In this document: one piece after another, positions 43,648-52,413 of the stretch | Layout: every line of letters begins with the position of its first letter | How positions within the stretch are numbered: the stretch's first letter is position 1 | NCBI RefSeq assembly: GCF_002735905.1 | Contig: NZ_PEBD01000010.1 | Coordinates: 248,001-312,000 of the forward strand | Direction: 5' to 3' | DNA length: 64,000 nucleotides | Origin: Williamsia muralis | GTDB lineage: Bacteria > Actinomycetota > Actinomycetes > Mycobacteriales > Mycobacteriaceae | Notes under the pieces: generated by a model | Seen by the model: only the letters and a program-made list of their open reading frames with translations | Databases searched by the model: none | What the model was told of the DNA's origin: nothing | Translations under genes and position numbers: made by a program

Positions 43648-43684
43648 AAAAACCGGGCCGCGCCCGCGAGGGCACGACCCGGTT
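43648..43684 (-). terminator. Rho-independent terminator of the MFS exporter gene
   Basis: On the minus strand AACCGGG (43684-43678) pairs with CCCGGTT (43657-43651), with an inner GCCC/GGGC stem, followed by TTTTGCCG. It lies 17 bases past the stop. Confidence 0.9.
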
Positions 43685-43700
43685 CTCCGGCCGATGAAGA

Positions 43701-45260
43701 TCAGGCGGCAACCACCGCGGCATTCTGGGTTTCGTCGCCCAGGGCGTGCCGATTCATGCGGATCATGAAGACGGTGACCGCAAGAGCCAGCGCCATGAAC
43801 CCGGCTCCCCAGTAGAACGCCACGTCATAGCTGTGGATGCTGGCCGAGATGAAGGCCTCTGGATCGACGGGGACGGGCTTTCCGTCTTCGCCGATCCTCG
43901 TTGCGCTGCCGGAATCGTTCGAGAACACCTGCGCCACAATCGTACTCAGTAGCGCAACGCCCACCGATCCGCCGACCTGCTGCGCGGTGTTCACCAGGGC
44001 GCTGGCCACGCCCGAGTCCTTGACGTCGATGCGGTGCAGCGCCACTGCCTGCATGGCCACGAACACCAGACCCATGCCGAGGGCGATCAGGAGCTCACTG
44101 GGCAGCACGTGGGTCAGCCATGACGAGTCGGAGTCCAGTTGGGCGAGGTAGAGATAGCCCAGGACCCCCGAGATGGTGCCGGCGATCATCAGCGGGCGCG
44201 GACCGAAGCGCGGCAGTAGCGAGCTGGCCGCCCCCGCTGACACGATCAGAGCGATCGGGAACGGCAGGAACAGGACTCCGGCCCGCAGCGGTGTCTCCCC
44301 GAGGGTGTTCTGGAAGTAGTAGCTGAGGAAGAGGAACATCGCGAACATCGCCGTCGGGATGATGAAGGCGACCAGGTAGGCGCCACCGCGGTTGAGTTCG
44401 CCAGGAATACGGAGCGGCAGCAGCGGATTCGACGTGCGCATCTCGATCGCCACGAACACGGAGAGCAACACTGCGCCGGCGATGAAGAAGAAGATGGTCG
44501 ATGCAGCGCCCCAACCGGATTCAGCTGCCTTGGTGAACGCGTACACGATGCTGATCAGGCCGAGGGTCACCGTGATCGCGCCGGGGAGGTCATAGCCACC
44601 GGTTCGTTTGGTGGGGATGTCCCGGATCACCAGCCACAGTCCACCGATGGCCGCGATGATCGCGATCGGGGTGTTGACCAGCATGGTCCAGCGCCACGAC
44701 AGGTACTCGGTGAGCGCGCCACCTGCGATGAGACCGATCGCGGCGCCACCGCCCGACACTGCTGCGTAGACGGCAAAGGCGCGCGCACGTTCACGGTGTT
44801 CGGTGAATGTGACGGTGATCAGGGACAGGGCTGCGGGGGCGAGGATGGCTGCGAACACACCCTGCAGTGCGCGTCCGGCGAAGAAGGACATTGCGTCCCA
44901 GGCGAATCCGGCCATGGCCGACGATGCGGCGAAACCGGCCAGGCCGATCAGGAACATCCGGCGGCGCCCCAGGTAGTCGGCCATTCGGCCACCCAGTAGC
45001 AGTAGACCGCCGAACATCAGGGTGTAGGCGGTGAGCGCCCACTGTCTGTTGGCATCGGAGATGTCCAGGTCGACCTGCGCGTAGGGCAAGGCGATCGTGA
45101 TGATGCTGGCGTCGAGTACCACCATCAGCTGGGCGAGGGCGATGATTCCCAGCGCCCACCATCGGCGCGAGTCGCCGGTCGACTTCGGTGCGGCCGCGCT
45201 GTCTTTCGCGAGCCCGCTGTCAGGTGAATCCTGTGAGATGACGGTGTCGGGTGAAGCCAC
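43701..45260 (-). CDS. MFS multidrug exporter, DHA2 (EmrB/QacA) family, 14 TM
   Basis: Proton-driven drug efflux protein of 519 residues with 14 predicted helices. Motif C and neighbours are present: MVVLDASIITIALP in TM1, GGRMADYLGRRRMFLIG (motif A) between TM2 and TM3, and AVSGGGAAIGLIAGGALTE in TM5. The N-terminal 30 residues are a hydrophilic tail. It is divergent from a TetR gene at 45405, the classic layout of a locally repressed drug exporter, and it ends at a strong terminator. Confidence 0.95.
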   Translation of the reverse strand: MASPDTVISQDSPDSGLAKDSAAAPKSTGDSRRWWALGIIALAQLMVVLDASIITIALPYAQVDLDISDANRQWALTAYTLMFGGLLLLGGRMADYLGRRRMFLIGLAGFAASSAMAGFAWDAMSFFAGRALQGVFAAILAPAALSLITVTFTEHRERARAFAVYAAVSGGGAAIGLIAGGALTEYLSWRWTMLVNTPIAIIAAIGGLWLVIRDIPTKRTGGYDLPGAITVTLGLISIVYAFTKAAESGWGAASTIFFFIAGAVLLSVFVAIEMRTSNPLLPLRIPGELNRGGAYLVAFIIPTAMFAMFLFLSYYFQNTLGETPLRAGVLFLPFPIALIVSAGAASSLLPRFGPRPLMIAGTISGVLGYLYLAQLDSDSSWLTHVLPSELLIALGMGLVFVAMQAVALHRIDVKDSGVASALVNTAQQVGGSVGVALLSTIVAQVFSNDSGSATRIGEDGKPVPVDPEAFISASIHSYDVAFYWGAGFMALALAVTVFMIRMNRHALGDETQNAAVVAA

Positions 45261-45350
45261 GAGATCCTCATATCTGAAGAGGGGGTGATTGGGTCCTCGG
45301 CAATAGTGGCAGAGTCAGACAGAAGTCGTCAAGTGACAAAATGCGGACAT

Positions 45351-45362
45351 CGCCAATTGGCG
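45351..45362. promoter_or_regulatory. Perfect 12-bp palindrome, candidate TetR operator
   Basis: CGCCAATTGGCG lies 43 bases before the TetR start. A TTGACG hexamer on the minus strand (45328-45333), followed 18 bases later by CACTAT, is a plausible promoter for the exporter next to it. Confidence 0.55.
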
Positions 45363-45404
45363 TGCTCCGCAGCAATTTTTGAGACGCCGGGTTATCATGT
45401 GGAC

Positions 45405-46052
45405 GTGACACTCGCAGAAGCCGCAACTGGCCAGGTCAGGGCCGGTCTTCGGGAACGCAAGAAGGTGCAGACCCGTGATCGGCTGATCGCGGCTGCCCTG
45501 AAGTTGTGTGACGAACAAGGCTTCGAGGCCACCACCGTCGACCAGATCTCGGACGCCGCAGACATCTCGCCTCGTACCTTCAACCGCTACTTCGCGACCA
45601 AAGAGGACGTTGTGCTCGCGCCGGCCGAGGACATGATCGTGGCCATGGCCGACTCACTCGACGCGCAACCACGCACCGGTAACGAGATCGAAGCGCTGAT
45701 CAACGCGCAGGTGCAGATCCTCGGTGGACGTTGCCCCGTCGGCTCGATCGACCTCTCACGGTTCGAGACGATGAACCGCATCATCCAGAACGCGCCGGCG
45801 GTTAATGCGCGTGGAATGGAGCTCAGCGACAGAAAGTTCCGCAGCATCAGCGACAAGGTCGCCGAGCGGATGGAAGTGCCGGCCGACGACGCGCGGGTGC
45901 GGGTGATCGTGTCGGTGTTCATGTCGCTCATGCACATCTCGCTCGACACCTGGCGGTGCGGACAGGTCGGCTCGATGGCCGATTCGACAGTGGCGGCGGA
46001 CACGCTGAAGGCCACGTATCAGACATTCCGTGAGGTCGCCAAGAACCTCTGA
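45405..46052 (+). CDS. TetR family regulator of the MFS exporter
   Basis: Repressor of 215 residues. HTH: QTRDRLIAAALKLCDEQGFE, then TTVDQISDAADISPRTFNRYFATKEDVVL, a typical TetR HTH. The C-terminal domain resembles the MftR-like group and ends DTLKATYQTFREVAKNL. GTG 45405 is the first start in frame after the promoter region; an upstream ATG at 45285 would add 40 unrelated residues. Its end lies 46 bases before the SWIM gene. Confidence 0.92.
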   Translation: MTLAEAATGQVRAGLRERKKVQTRDRLIAAALKLCDEQGFEATTVDQISDAADISPRTFNRYFATKEDVVLAPAEDMIVAMADSLDAQPRTGNEIEALINAQVQILGGRCPVGSIDLSRFETMNRIIQNAPAVNARGMELSDRKFRSISDKVAERMEVPADDARVRVIVSVFMSLMHISLDTWRCGQVGSMADSTVAADTLKATYQTFREVAKNL

Positions 46053-46098
46053 ACTCCCGGTCGATGCGGTTGTCCGGGCTCTGTGGTTGGTTGGAAGT

Positions 46099-47430
46099 GT
46101 GGGCACACAGCGATGGCGGGCCGAGCAGGTACTGGCGCTCGCCCCCGACCCGGGTTCGCAGGCGGCGGGCCGAAAACTCTCCGTATCGGCGCCGTGGTCC
46201 TCGCGGGGCTGCGCCGACCAGGTGGTGTGGGGGCTCTGCCGAGGCAGCGGTAGAAATCCGTACCAGACGATCGTCGATCTGAGCGGTCCTGCCTACAAGT
46301 GCTCTTGCCCTTCGCGGAAGTTTCCCTGCAAACATGCGCTCGGGCTGATGTTGCTCTGGACTGCGGGCGGTGTGCCCGAAGAACCGCAGGTCGCAGACTT
46401 TGCCAGACCGTGGATCGAGGAGCGTATAGCGAAAACCGCCGCGGCGCCGTCCCGTCCGGTCCGAGCGGAACCGAAAGATCCCGAACGTGCGGCCCGCACT
46501 GCACAGGAGCGAGAACTCCGCGTCGCCGGCGGCCTGGACGAGTTCGAGATGTGGCTCGATGACCAGGTGCGCAGCGGCTTGGCCGGTGCGGAGGCGGATC
46601 CCTACCGGCGTTTCGATCCGGTGGCGGCGCGACTCGTCGATGCGCAAGCGCCTGGCCTGGCCCGTCGGGTACGTGAGCTGCCTGTGATGGTGACGGGCAC
46701 CCGCTGGCCCGAGCGGCTGCTCCGAGAACTGGCGATGCTTCGGTTGCTGGTGCAGGCACATCGATCCTTACGTGACCTCGAGCCGGCGATGGCCGCCAAC
46801 GTACGCAGGCATGTCGGCTACCCGGTTGCCCGGGCCGACGTGTTGGCGAGCGCACCCGTGAGCGACACCTGGAAGATCGTGGCCGTCCGTGACCGGGATG
46901 ATGAGCAGCTGATCACCCGCCGGATCTGGTTGTGGGGCAGCGGCACCGGACGACGCGCGGTGGTGTTGTCGTTCGCGCCCACCACGGCCGGGCTCGACGG
47001 TCGGTTTCTCGCAGGCATGGTGTTCGACGGCCCGCTGTACTTCTACCCGGGGTCGCCCCCGCTGCGCGCGCTGGTTGCCGACGGCGACCTCGGGATCAGG
47101 CCGCCGGATGAGACCAGCTCGGGCGTGCAGTTGTTCGGGGACACCGTCACGGCCGCACTGTCCGACCGTGCAGATGCCATAGCGAAAGATCCTTGGTTGC
47201 AGACCTATCCGGTGGCCATCGTCGGGCGCCCCGCCGTCGCTGAAGGCGCCAGGTTGCTCGTCGACGATGACGGCGCGTCGGTGAGCCTCGACACCTCCGA
47301 CGACCGCTGGTACACCCTGCTGGCCATCTCCGGCGGCCATGCCGTGCAGGTGTTCGGCGAACTGGGACCGGAAGGGCTCGATCCGATTGCAACCGAACCA
47401 TTTTCGGTACAGCAGACAGGCGCGGCATGA
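46099..47430 (+). CDS. SWIM zinc-finger protein, first gene of a MoxR-VWA operon
   Basis: A 443-residue protein of unknown role with the SWIM motif YKCSCPSRKFPCKHALGLML (CxCx6CxH) at about residue 75, a predicted nucleic-acid or protein-binding finger. The N-terminus TQRWRAEQVLALAPDPGS and AGRKLS match the family found beside MoxR ATPases and VWA proteins. The C-terminal 300 residues are uncharacterised. Start choice: GTG 46099 gives the family-type beginning; GTG 46030 is in frame but overlaps the TetR gene. It overlaps the next gene by ATGA. Confidence 0.88.
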   Translation: MGTQRWRAEQVLALAPDPGSQAAGRKLSVSAPWSSRGCADQVVWGLCRGSGRNPYQTIVDLSGPAYKCSCPSRKFPCKHALGLMLLWTAGGVPEEPQVADFARPWIEERIAKTAAAPSRPVRAEPKDPERAARTAQERELRVAGGLDEFEMWLDDQVRSGLAGAEADPYRRFDPVAARLVDAQAPGLARRVRELPVMVTGTRWPERLLRELAMLRLLVQAHRSLRDLEPAMAANVRRHVGYPVARADVLASAPVSDTWKIVAVRDRDDEQLITRRIWLWGSGTGRRAVVLSFAPTTAGLDGRFLAGMVFDGPLYFYPGSPPLRALVADGDLGIRPPDETSSGVQLFGDTVTAALSDRADAIAKDPWLQTYPVAIVGRPAVAEGARLLVDDDGASVSLDTSDDRWYTLLAISGGHAVQVFGELGPEGLDPIATEPFSVQQTGAA

Positions 47431-48914
47431 ACGCCTGGGACGAATTGGTGTCCGCGGCCACGGTAGGGGTGGGTGGCAAAGCGCTCGAGATGACCGACTT
47501 CGACCCGGCCATCGCCGAGCCGGTGGGCCGGATCGACCGCAGAGACGCCGTCGCAGCGGTCTACTCGATCGCGGCCCTCGACACGGTGGCCGTCCGGGCG
47601 GGGATGACGGCCGGACCTCAGGTTGACGCGATGGCGCCCGCACCGGACGAAGACCGGCCGATGATGAACGAACGGCTTGCCGGACTGCTCGGTCAGGCAC
47701 TCGATTCCGGTGAAGAGCTGGCCACCTGGGCCATCGAATCCATGGCCGCCCGCGACCTGCGAGTGCCACCGGCGATGATCCCGGCACTGCTGCAACGCAC
47801 CGCCAGACAGGTCCGTATCAGACCTGCAGTAGCGGTTCTGGTCGGTGAACGGGGGCGGTGGCTCAGCGATGTCAGTGACATCCCCGGCATCCTCCCGGCC
47901 CGTGATCTCGCTGCCGAGCCCGATGTCGATGTCGAGGAGGTGTGGTCATTCGGGGACACACCGACGCGGGTGGAGGTGTTGCGTCGTTGGCGTACAGCGG
48001 ATTCGGCCGAAGCCCTGCGTCGGCTTCAGGAGACCTGGGCATCGGAGCCCGGTGACGTCAGGGCGGCGTTGCTCGGCGCGCTCGAGGTCGGGCTGTCGTC
48101 CACCGACGAGGCATTTCTCGAGATGGCCCTCGACGACCGCAAGGGATCGGTGCGGGCCGGCGCGGCCGGCCTGCTCACCAAGATTCCCGACTCCGGGTTG
48201 CAGAAACGGATGATCGAGCGAGCCCGCGCTGTCCTGGTGGGTTCCGGTGGTGGCCGCCGGTGGCGTATCGCACTGGCACTGCCGGAGGGTGCCGACCAGG
48301 CCGCTCGCCGTGACGGGATCGACCCCACACCGCCACGGGGAACAGGGGCGGGCGCCTGGCATGCCCGTCAAGTTCTCGAGAGAGCGCCACTGTCGTTGTG
48401 GGAGGACATCTTCGGCAAACATCCGGCGTCTCTGGTCGAGGCGGTGGCCGATGACGACGCCGACATCGTCCTCGGTGCCTGGAGCGCTGCCGCCGTCGCG
48501 CAACACAGCGCAAGGTGGGCTGGGACTCTGTATCGATGGAAAGGCGCCGAACCCGGATTGGTCGGAGTGCTCGACGAGGCAGAGCGGGGTGAGGCGGCCG
48601 TGTGGTGGTTACGCAACCGACGCCCGCCCGGAGCGGTGCTGCCACACCTACCTGTGCCGTGGCCGGACGAGGTCGCCGCGACAGCCCTCAACCTCGTTCT
48701 CCGAGAGGCGATCACGGGCTCGGGAACGCAACTCTGGCATTGGCGTGGGCTGGTCGATCACCTGCGAACGGGCCTCCCCGTCGGACCGGGTCACCGCTGG
48801 ATAGAACAGATCGATGCGGTCACCGACCGGATGAAGGGCGGCTGGCCCCAGTTGCTCGAACCACTCAAGTGGGCGCTGATCCTGCGTGCCGCGATCACCG
48901 AGGAGATGAAGTGA
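47427..48914 (+). CDS. DUF5691 family protein (HEAT-like helical repeats)
   Basis: A 495-residue, mostly helical protein known only from SWIM-MoxR-VWA clusters. The middle part has repeat-like units (SADSAEALRRLQETW, DVRAALLGALEVGLSSTDEAFLEMAL, GSVRAGAAGLLTKIP) typical of HEAT-like scaffolds, followed by PEGADQAARRDGI and WHARQVLERAPLSLWEDIFG. No catalytic motif is visible; a scaffold or adaptor role is inferred. ATG 47427 overlaps the previous stop by four bases and its own stop overlaps the MoxR start as GTGA. Confidence 0.85.
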   Translation: MNAWDELVSAATVGVGGKALEMTDFDPAIAEPVGRIDRRDAVAAVYSIAALDTVAVRAGMTAGPQVDAMAPAPDEDRPMMNERLAGLLGQALDSGEELATWAIESMAARDLRVPPAMIPALLQRTARQVRIRPAVAVLVGERGRWLSDVSDIPGILPARDLAAEPDVDVEEVWSFGDTPTRVEVLRRWRTADSAEALRRLQETWASEPGDVRAALLGALEVGLSSTDEAFLEMALDDRKGSVRAGAAGLLTKIPDSGLQKRMIERARAVLVGSGGGRRWRIALALPEGADQAARRDGIDPTPPRGTGAGAWHARQVLERAPLSLWEDIFGKHPASLVEAVADDDADIVLGAWSAAAVAQHSARWAGTLYRWKGAEPGLVGVLDEAERGEAAVWWLRNRRPPGAVLPHLPVPWPDEVAATALNLVLREAITGSGTQLWHWRGLVDHLRTGLPVGPGHRWIEQIDAVTDRMKGGWPQLLEPLKWALILRAAITEEMK

Positions 48915-50020
48915 CAGAAAACGATGCGTCCACGGTGAACACAGACATCCTGCGACCACATGCAGAGCAACTGTATGCGCACGAGCTGGCGGCGCTCGCC
49001 GACACCGACGACCGGCCCCGGCCACCACACTGGAATCTGTCCCCAGCAGCGGTGGTGACCTATCTGTTGGGCGGCACGCTGGACGACGGGACGACGATCT
49101 CTCCCAAGTACATCGGGCCCCGGCGCCTGGTCGAGGTGGCGGTCGCGACACTTGCGACAGACCGGGCGCTCCTACTGCTCGGGGTACCCGGTACGGCCAA
49201 GACGTGGATGTCCGAGCACCTCACGGCCGCCATCAGCGGCCGCTCCACCCTGTTGATCCAGGGCACCGCCGGTACTCCGGAGGAAGCGATTCGCTACGGA
49301 TGGAACTATGCCCGACTGCTGGCCGAGGGCCCGAGTGAGCAGGCGCTGGTTCCGTCACCGATCATGACCGCGATGCGTGAAGGGAAGATCGCACGCATCG
49401 AGGAACTCACCCGCATCCCGTCCGACGTACAGGACGCGCTCATCACGGTGTTGTCGGAGAAGTCGCTACCGATACCCGAACTCGACACCGAAGTGCAAGC
49501 GGCCAAGGGATTCTCGGTGATCGCCACCGCGAACAACCGGGACCGCGGTGTGAACGATCTGTCGTCGGCTCTTCGTCGTCGTTTCAACACGGTGGTCTTG
49601 CCACTGCCCGCGACCGCCGACGAGGAGGTCGCGATCGTGACGCAGCGCGTCCAAGCCCTCGGGCAGACGCTGGTACTGCCGGAGATCCCGAGTGCGTCCG
49701 ACGAGATCCGCCGGGTGGTCACGGTGTTCCGCGAACTGCGGTCGGGTCTCACGGCTGACGGCCGGACCCGGGTGAAGCAGCCGTCCGGCACCTTGTCGAC
49801 GGCCGAGGCGATCTCGGTGATCACGCACGGTGCGGTGATGTCGGCCCACTTCGGCGACGGTGTGCTCCGACCCTCAGACACTGCCGCCGGCATCCTGGGC
49901 GCCGTGGTCAAAGACCCGGTCGCCGATGCGGTGGTATGGACGGAATACCTGGAAGCCGTTGTGCGCGAACGCAAGGATTGGGCCGACTTCTACCGCGCGT
50001 GCCGAGAGGTCGGATCTTGA
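48911..50020 (+). CDS. MoxR-type AAA+ ATPase
   Basis: Chaperone-like ATPase of 369 residues that remodels partner proteins, usually with a VWA adaptor. Walker A is LLGVPGTAKTWMSEHL; Walker B is unusual, GKIARIEELTRIPSDVQDAL (E-E in place of the common D-E); sensor 1 and arginine finger are VIATANNRDRGVNDLSSALRRRFN. Start GTG 48911 overlaps the DUF5691 stop, and its end overlaps the next gene as TTGA. All five genes of the operon are thus chained by overlaps. Confidence 0.93.
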   Translation: MTENDASTVNTDILRPHAEQLYAHELAALADTDDRPRPPHWNLSPAAVVTYLLGGTLDDGTTISPKYIGPRRLVEVAVATLATDRALLLLGVPGTAKTWMSEHLTAAISGRSTLLIQGTAGTPEEAIRYGWNYARLLAEGPSEQALVPSPIMTAMREGKIARIEELTRIPSDVQDALITVLSEKSLPIPELDTEVQAAKGFSVIATANNRDRGVNDLSSALRRRFNTVVLPLPATADEEVAIVTQRVQALGQTLVLPEIPSASDEIRRVVTVFRELRSGLTADGRTRVKQPSGTLSTAEAISVITHGAVMSAHFGDGVLRPSDTAAGILGAVVKDPVADAVVWTEYLEAVVRERKDWADFYRACREVGS

Positions 50021-52413
50021 CGGCGGTGTCGGAACTGAGTACCGGCTCCACGCCACCGCAGGCGCTCGACACCGGGCGTCCCGAAGATGTTGGCCCGGGC
50101 ACCTACGTGCTCGGGATACGGCACCACGGGCCGGGATCGGCCCGTGGGGTCCTGGCCGAGTTGAGGCGCATCGACCCGGACATCGTGCTCATCGAAGGAC
50201 CGGCGGATGCCGACCCACTTGTGGGCTTCGTCGGGTCGGACGAGATGTCGCCGCCTGTCGCCATCCTCGCGTATGCGGTAACCAAACCTGCGGTCGCGGC
50301 ATTCTGGCCCTTCGCTGCGTTCTCTCCCGAGTGGCAGGCCATGCGCTGGGCCGTCGACAATGCCCGGCCGGTCCGATTCTGTGACCTCCCTGCGTCTATG
50401 GTGTTGGCCCACAGCGGTGGTGGCCGGAGTGGGACCGAGCCGGCGGACGATGACCTCACCCTCGACCTGGCCGAACCGGGTGGGCTCGACGCGGGTGCCC
50501 CCGTACGGACCGATCCCATCGGAGTGCTCGCCGATGCGGCCGGGTACGACGATCCGGAACGATGGTGGGATGACGTCATCGAAACCCGCTCGGACGGTGG
50601 AGGTTTTGATGCCATTGCCGAGGCCATGAGCGCGTTGCGCGACGAACTTCCGGCGGTGGGCGATCTCGATGAACGACTGCACGAGGAACGACGCGAGGCG
50701 CACATGCGTCAGGTGCTGCGCAAAGCGGTCAAAGAGCCAGGCGTGCAGAAGGTTGCAGTGATCTGTGGAGCGTGGCACGCCCCGGCGTTGATGGGAAAGT
50801 TGCCGCCTGCGACAGCGGATGCGAAGGTGCTGCGCGGCACTCCCAAGGTCCGGGTGAAACTGGCGTGGGTGCCATGGACGCATTCGCGACTGGCGTTCGC
50901 CTCCGGCTACGGCGCCGGGGTGGTGTCGCCCGGTTGGTACCACCACCTGTTCACACAGCATCAGGACGTGATCACCCGGTGGCTGATCAAGGTCGCACAC
51001 CTGCTGCGCGCCAGAGACATCGCGATCTCGTCTGCGCACATCATCGAGGCCGCCCGGCTCGCCGAGAGTCTGTCGACGCTTCGCCGGCGACCACTGCCGG
51101 GGCTCGCGGAGGTGAGCGAGGCGACCGAGGCGGTGATGTGCGACGGCGACGACACGGTGATGCGACTGATCACCGACGAGCTGGTGATCGGCGAGCAGTT
51201 GGGGTCCACGCCCACGGACGCCCCGACGGTACCTTTGGAAGCGGACCTGCGGGCTGTTGCCCGTTCGGCCCGGCTCAAGATCGAACCCATGGTGCGCGAG
51301 CTCGTGTTGGACCTGCGCAGACCTCCTGATCTAGCGAAGTCGGTTCTGCTGCATCGGCTTGCGGCCTTGTCGATCGACTGGGGCGTTTCGGAAGAGGTCA
51401 GCGGTTCGGGCACCTTCAAGGAGGGCTGGCTGGTCGCGTGGAAGCCCGACTTCGCGGTCGACATCGTGGTCGCATCGGCGTGGGGGACCACGGTGGAGGC
51501 TGCCGCGACCAACCGGCTGATCGAACGTGCGGTCAAGGCATCCCGGTTGTCCGGGGTCACCGCCGTGCTCGAGCAGGCGCTCCTTGCCGACCTCCCGGAC
51601 GCGGTGAGCCAGGTGCTGAACGCTTTACGCGACCGCGCGGCGCTCGACCGCGATGTGGAGCATCTGATGAGTGCTTTGCCTGCCCTGTCGCGGGCCTTGC
51701 GTTACGGCGATGTGCGAGGCACCGACATCAGCGCCCTTGCCGACGTCACCACATCGTTGCTGGTCCGGGTCTGTGCGGGACTGCCCGCTGCTATCACCGG
51801 GCTCGGCGCGGACGCTGCCGCCGAGTTCCGGACGTTGATCGATCAGGTGCACGAGGTGACTGCGCTGCTCGAACAGGGTGGGGTGGCCAGAGAAGAAGCA
51901 GCGAACTGGCGTGGCGTGCTCCGTGGCCTCGCCGACCGGCGGGATCTGCACGGTTCTCTGGTCGGTCGCATCGTCCGAATCCTGCTCGACTCCAGGGAGA
52001 TCGACGGCGATGAGGCGGCAACGCGGTTGCATCGTGCGCTCTCGGTGGGTGCTGTGCCCGCGGACAAGGCTGCCTGGATCGACGGTTTCATCGGTGGGGG
52101 AGGCCTGCTGCTGGTGCACGATCGGTCGCTGCTGGCCGTCATCGACCACTGGCTGGCCGGACTGCCCGACGAGCAGTTCACCGAGCTGGTCCCGTTGCTC
52201 CGGCGCACGTTCAGTGTGTTCGAGGCCGGAATCCGTCGCAACATCGCCGAGTCGGTGAAGGGTATCGGCGGAGGTGTGGTGCAGGTGGCGGCTCCGTCGT
52301 CGGTCGACCCGGAGCGTGCGGCGCCCGCTGTCGCCGTTGTCGCTGCGCTGCTCGGACTGTCTGCTCCGCAGCCCACACCGCCGGCGGCGAAGGAGGGCTC
52401 TGATGTCTCCTGA
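50017..52413 (+). CDS. DUF5682 family protein with TraB/TIKI-like N-terminal motifs
   Basis: A 798-residue protein of unknown function. N-terminal motifs GIRHHGPGS (Gly33-x-x-His36), LIEGPAD (Glu60) and VICGAWHAP (Gly251-x-x-His254) follow the GxxH...E...GxxH layout of the TraB/TIKI/EreA superfamily, where they bind metal or act as catalysts; this assignment is my inference. The C-terminal 450 residues are helical. Start TTG 50017 has GAGAGG 8 bases upstream and overlaps the MoxR stop; GTG 50026 is the alternative. The VWA gene starts 11 bases before its end. Confidence 0.85.
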   Translation: MTAVSELSTGSTPPQALDTGRPEDVGPGTYVLGIRHHGPGSARGVLAELRRIDPDIVLIEGPADADPLVGFVGSDEMSPPVAILAYAVTKPAVAAFWPFAAFSPEWQAMRWAVDNARPVRFCDLPASMVLAHSGGGRSGTEPADDDLTLDLAEPGGLDAGAPVRTDPIGVLADAAGYDDPERWWDDVIETRSDGGGFDAIAEAMSALRDELPAVGDLDERLHEERREAHMRQVLRKAVKEPGVQKVAVICGAWHAPALMGKLPPATADAKVLRGTPKVRVKLAWVPWTHSRLAFASGYGAGVVSPGWYHHLFTQHQDVITRWLIKVAHLLRARDIAISSAHIIEAARLAESLSTLRRRPLPGLAEVSEATEAVMCDGDDTVMRLITDELVIGEQLGSTPTDAPTVPLEADLRAVARSARLKIEPMVRELVLDLRRPPDLAKSVLLHRLAALSIDWGVSEEVSGSGTFKEGWLVAWKPDFAVDIVVASAWGTTVEAAATNRLIERAVKASRLSGVTAVLEQALLADLPDAVSQVLNALRDRAALDRDVEHLMSALPALSRALRYGDVRGTDISALADVTTSLLVRVCAGLPAAITGLGADAAAEFRTLIDQVHEVTALLEQGGVAREEAANWRGVLRGLADRRDLHGSLVGRIVRILLDSREIDGDEAATRLHRALSVGAVPADKAAWIDGFIGGGGLLLVHDRSLLAVIDHWLAGLPDEQFTELVPLLRRTFSVFEAGIRRNIAESVKGIGGGVVQVAAPSSVDPERAAPAVAVVAALLGLSAPQPTPPAAKEGSDVS

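Noticed and set aside
45351-45362. Treating the CGCCAATTGGCG palindrome as a firm TetR operator
   Set aside because: Single short palindrome with no second copy; kept only as a low-confidence site.
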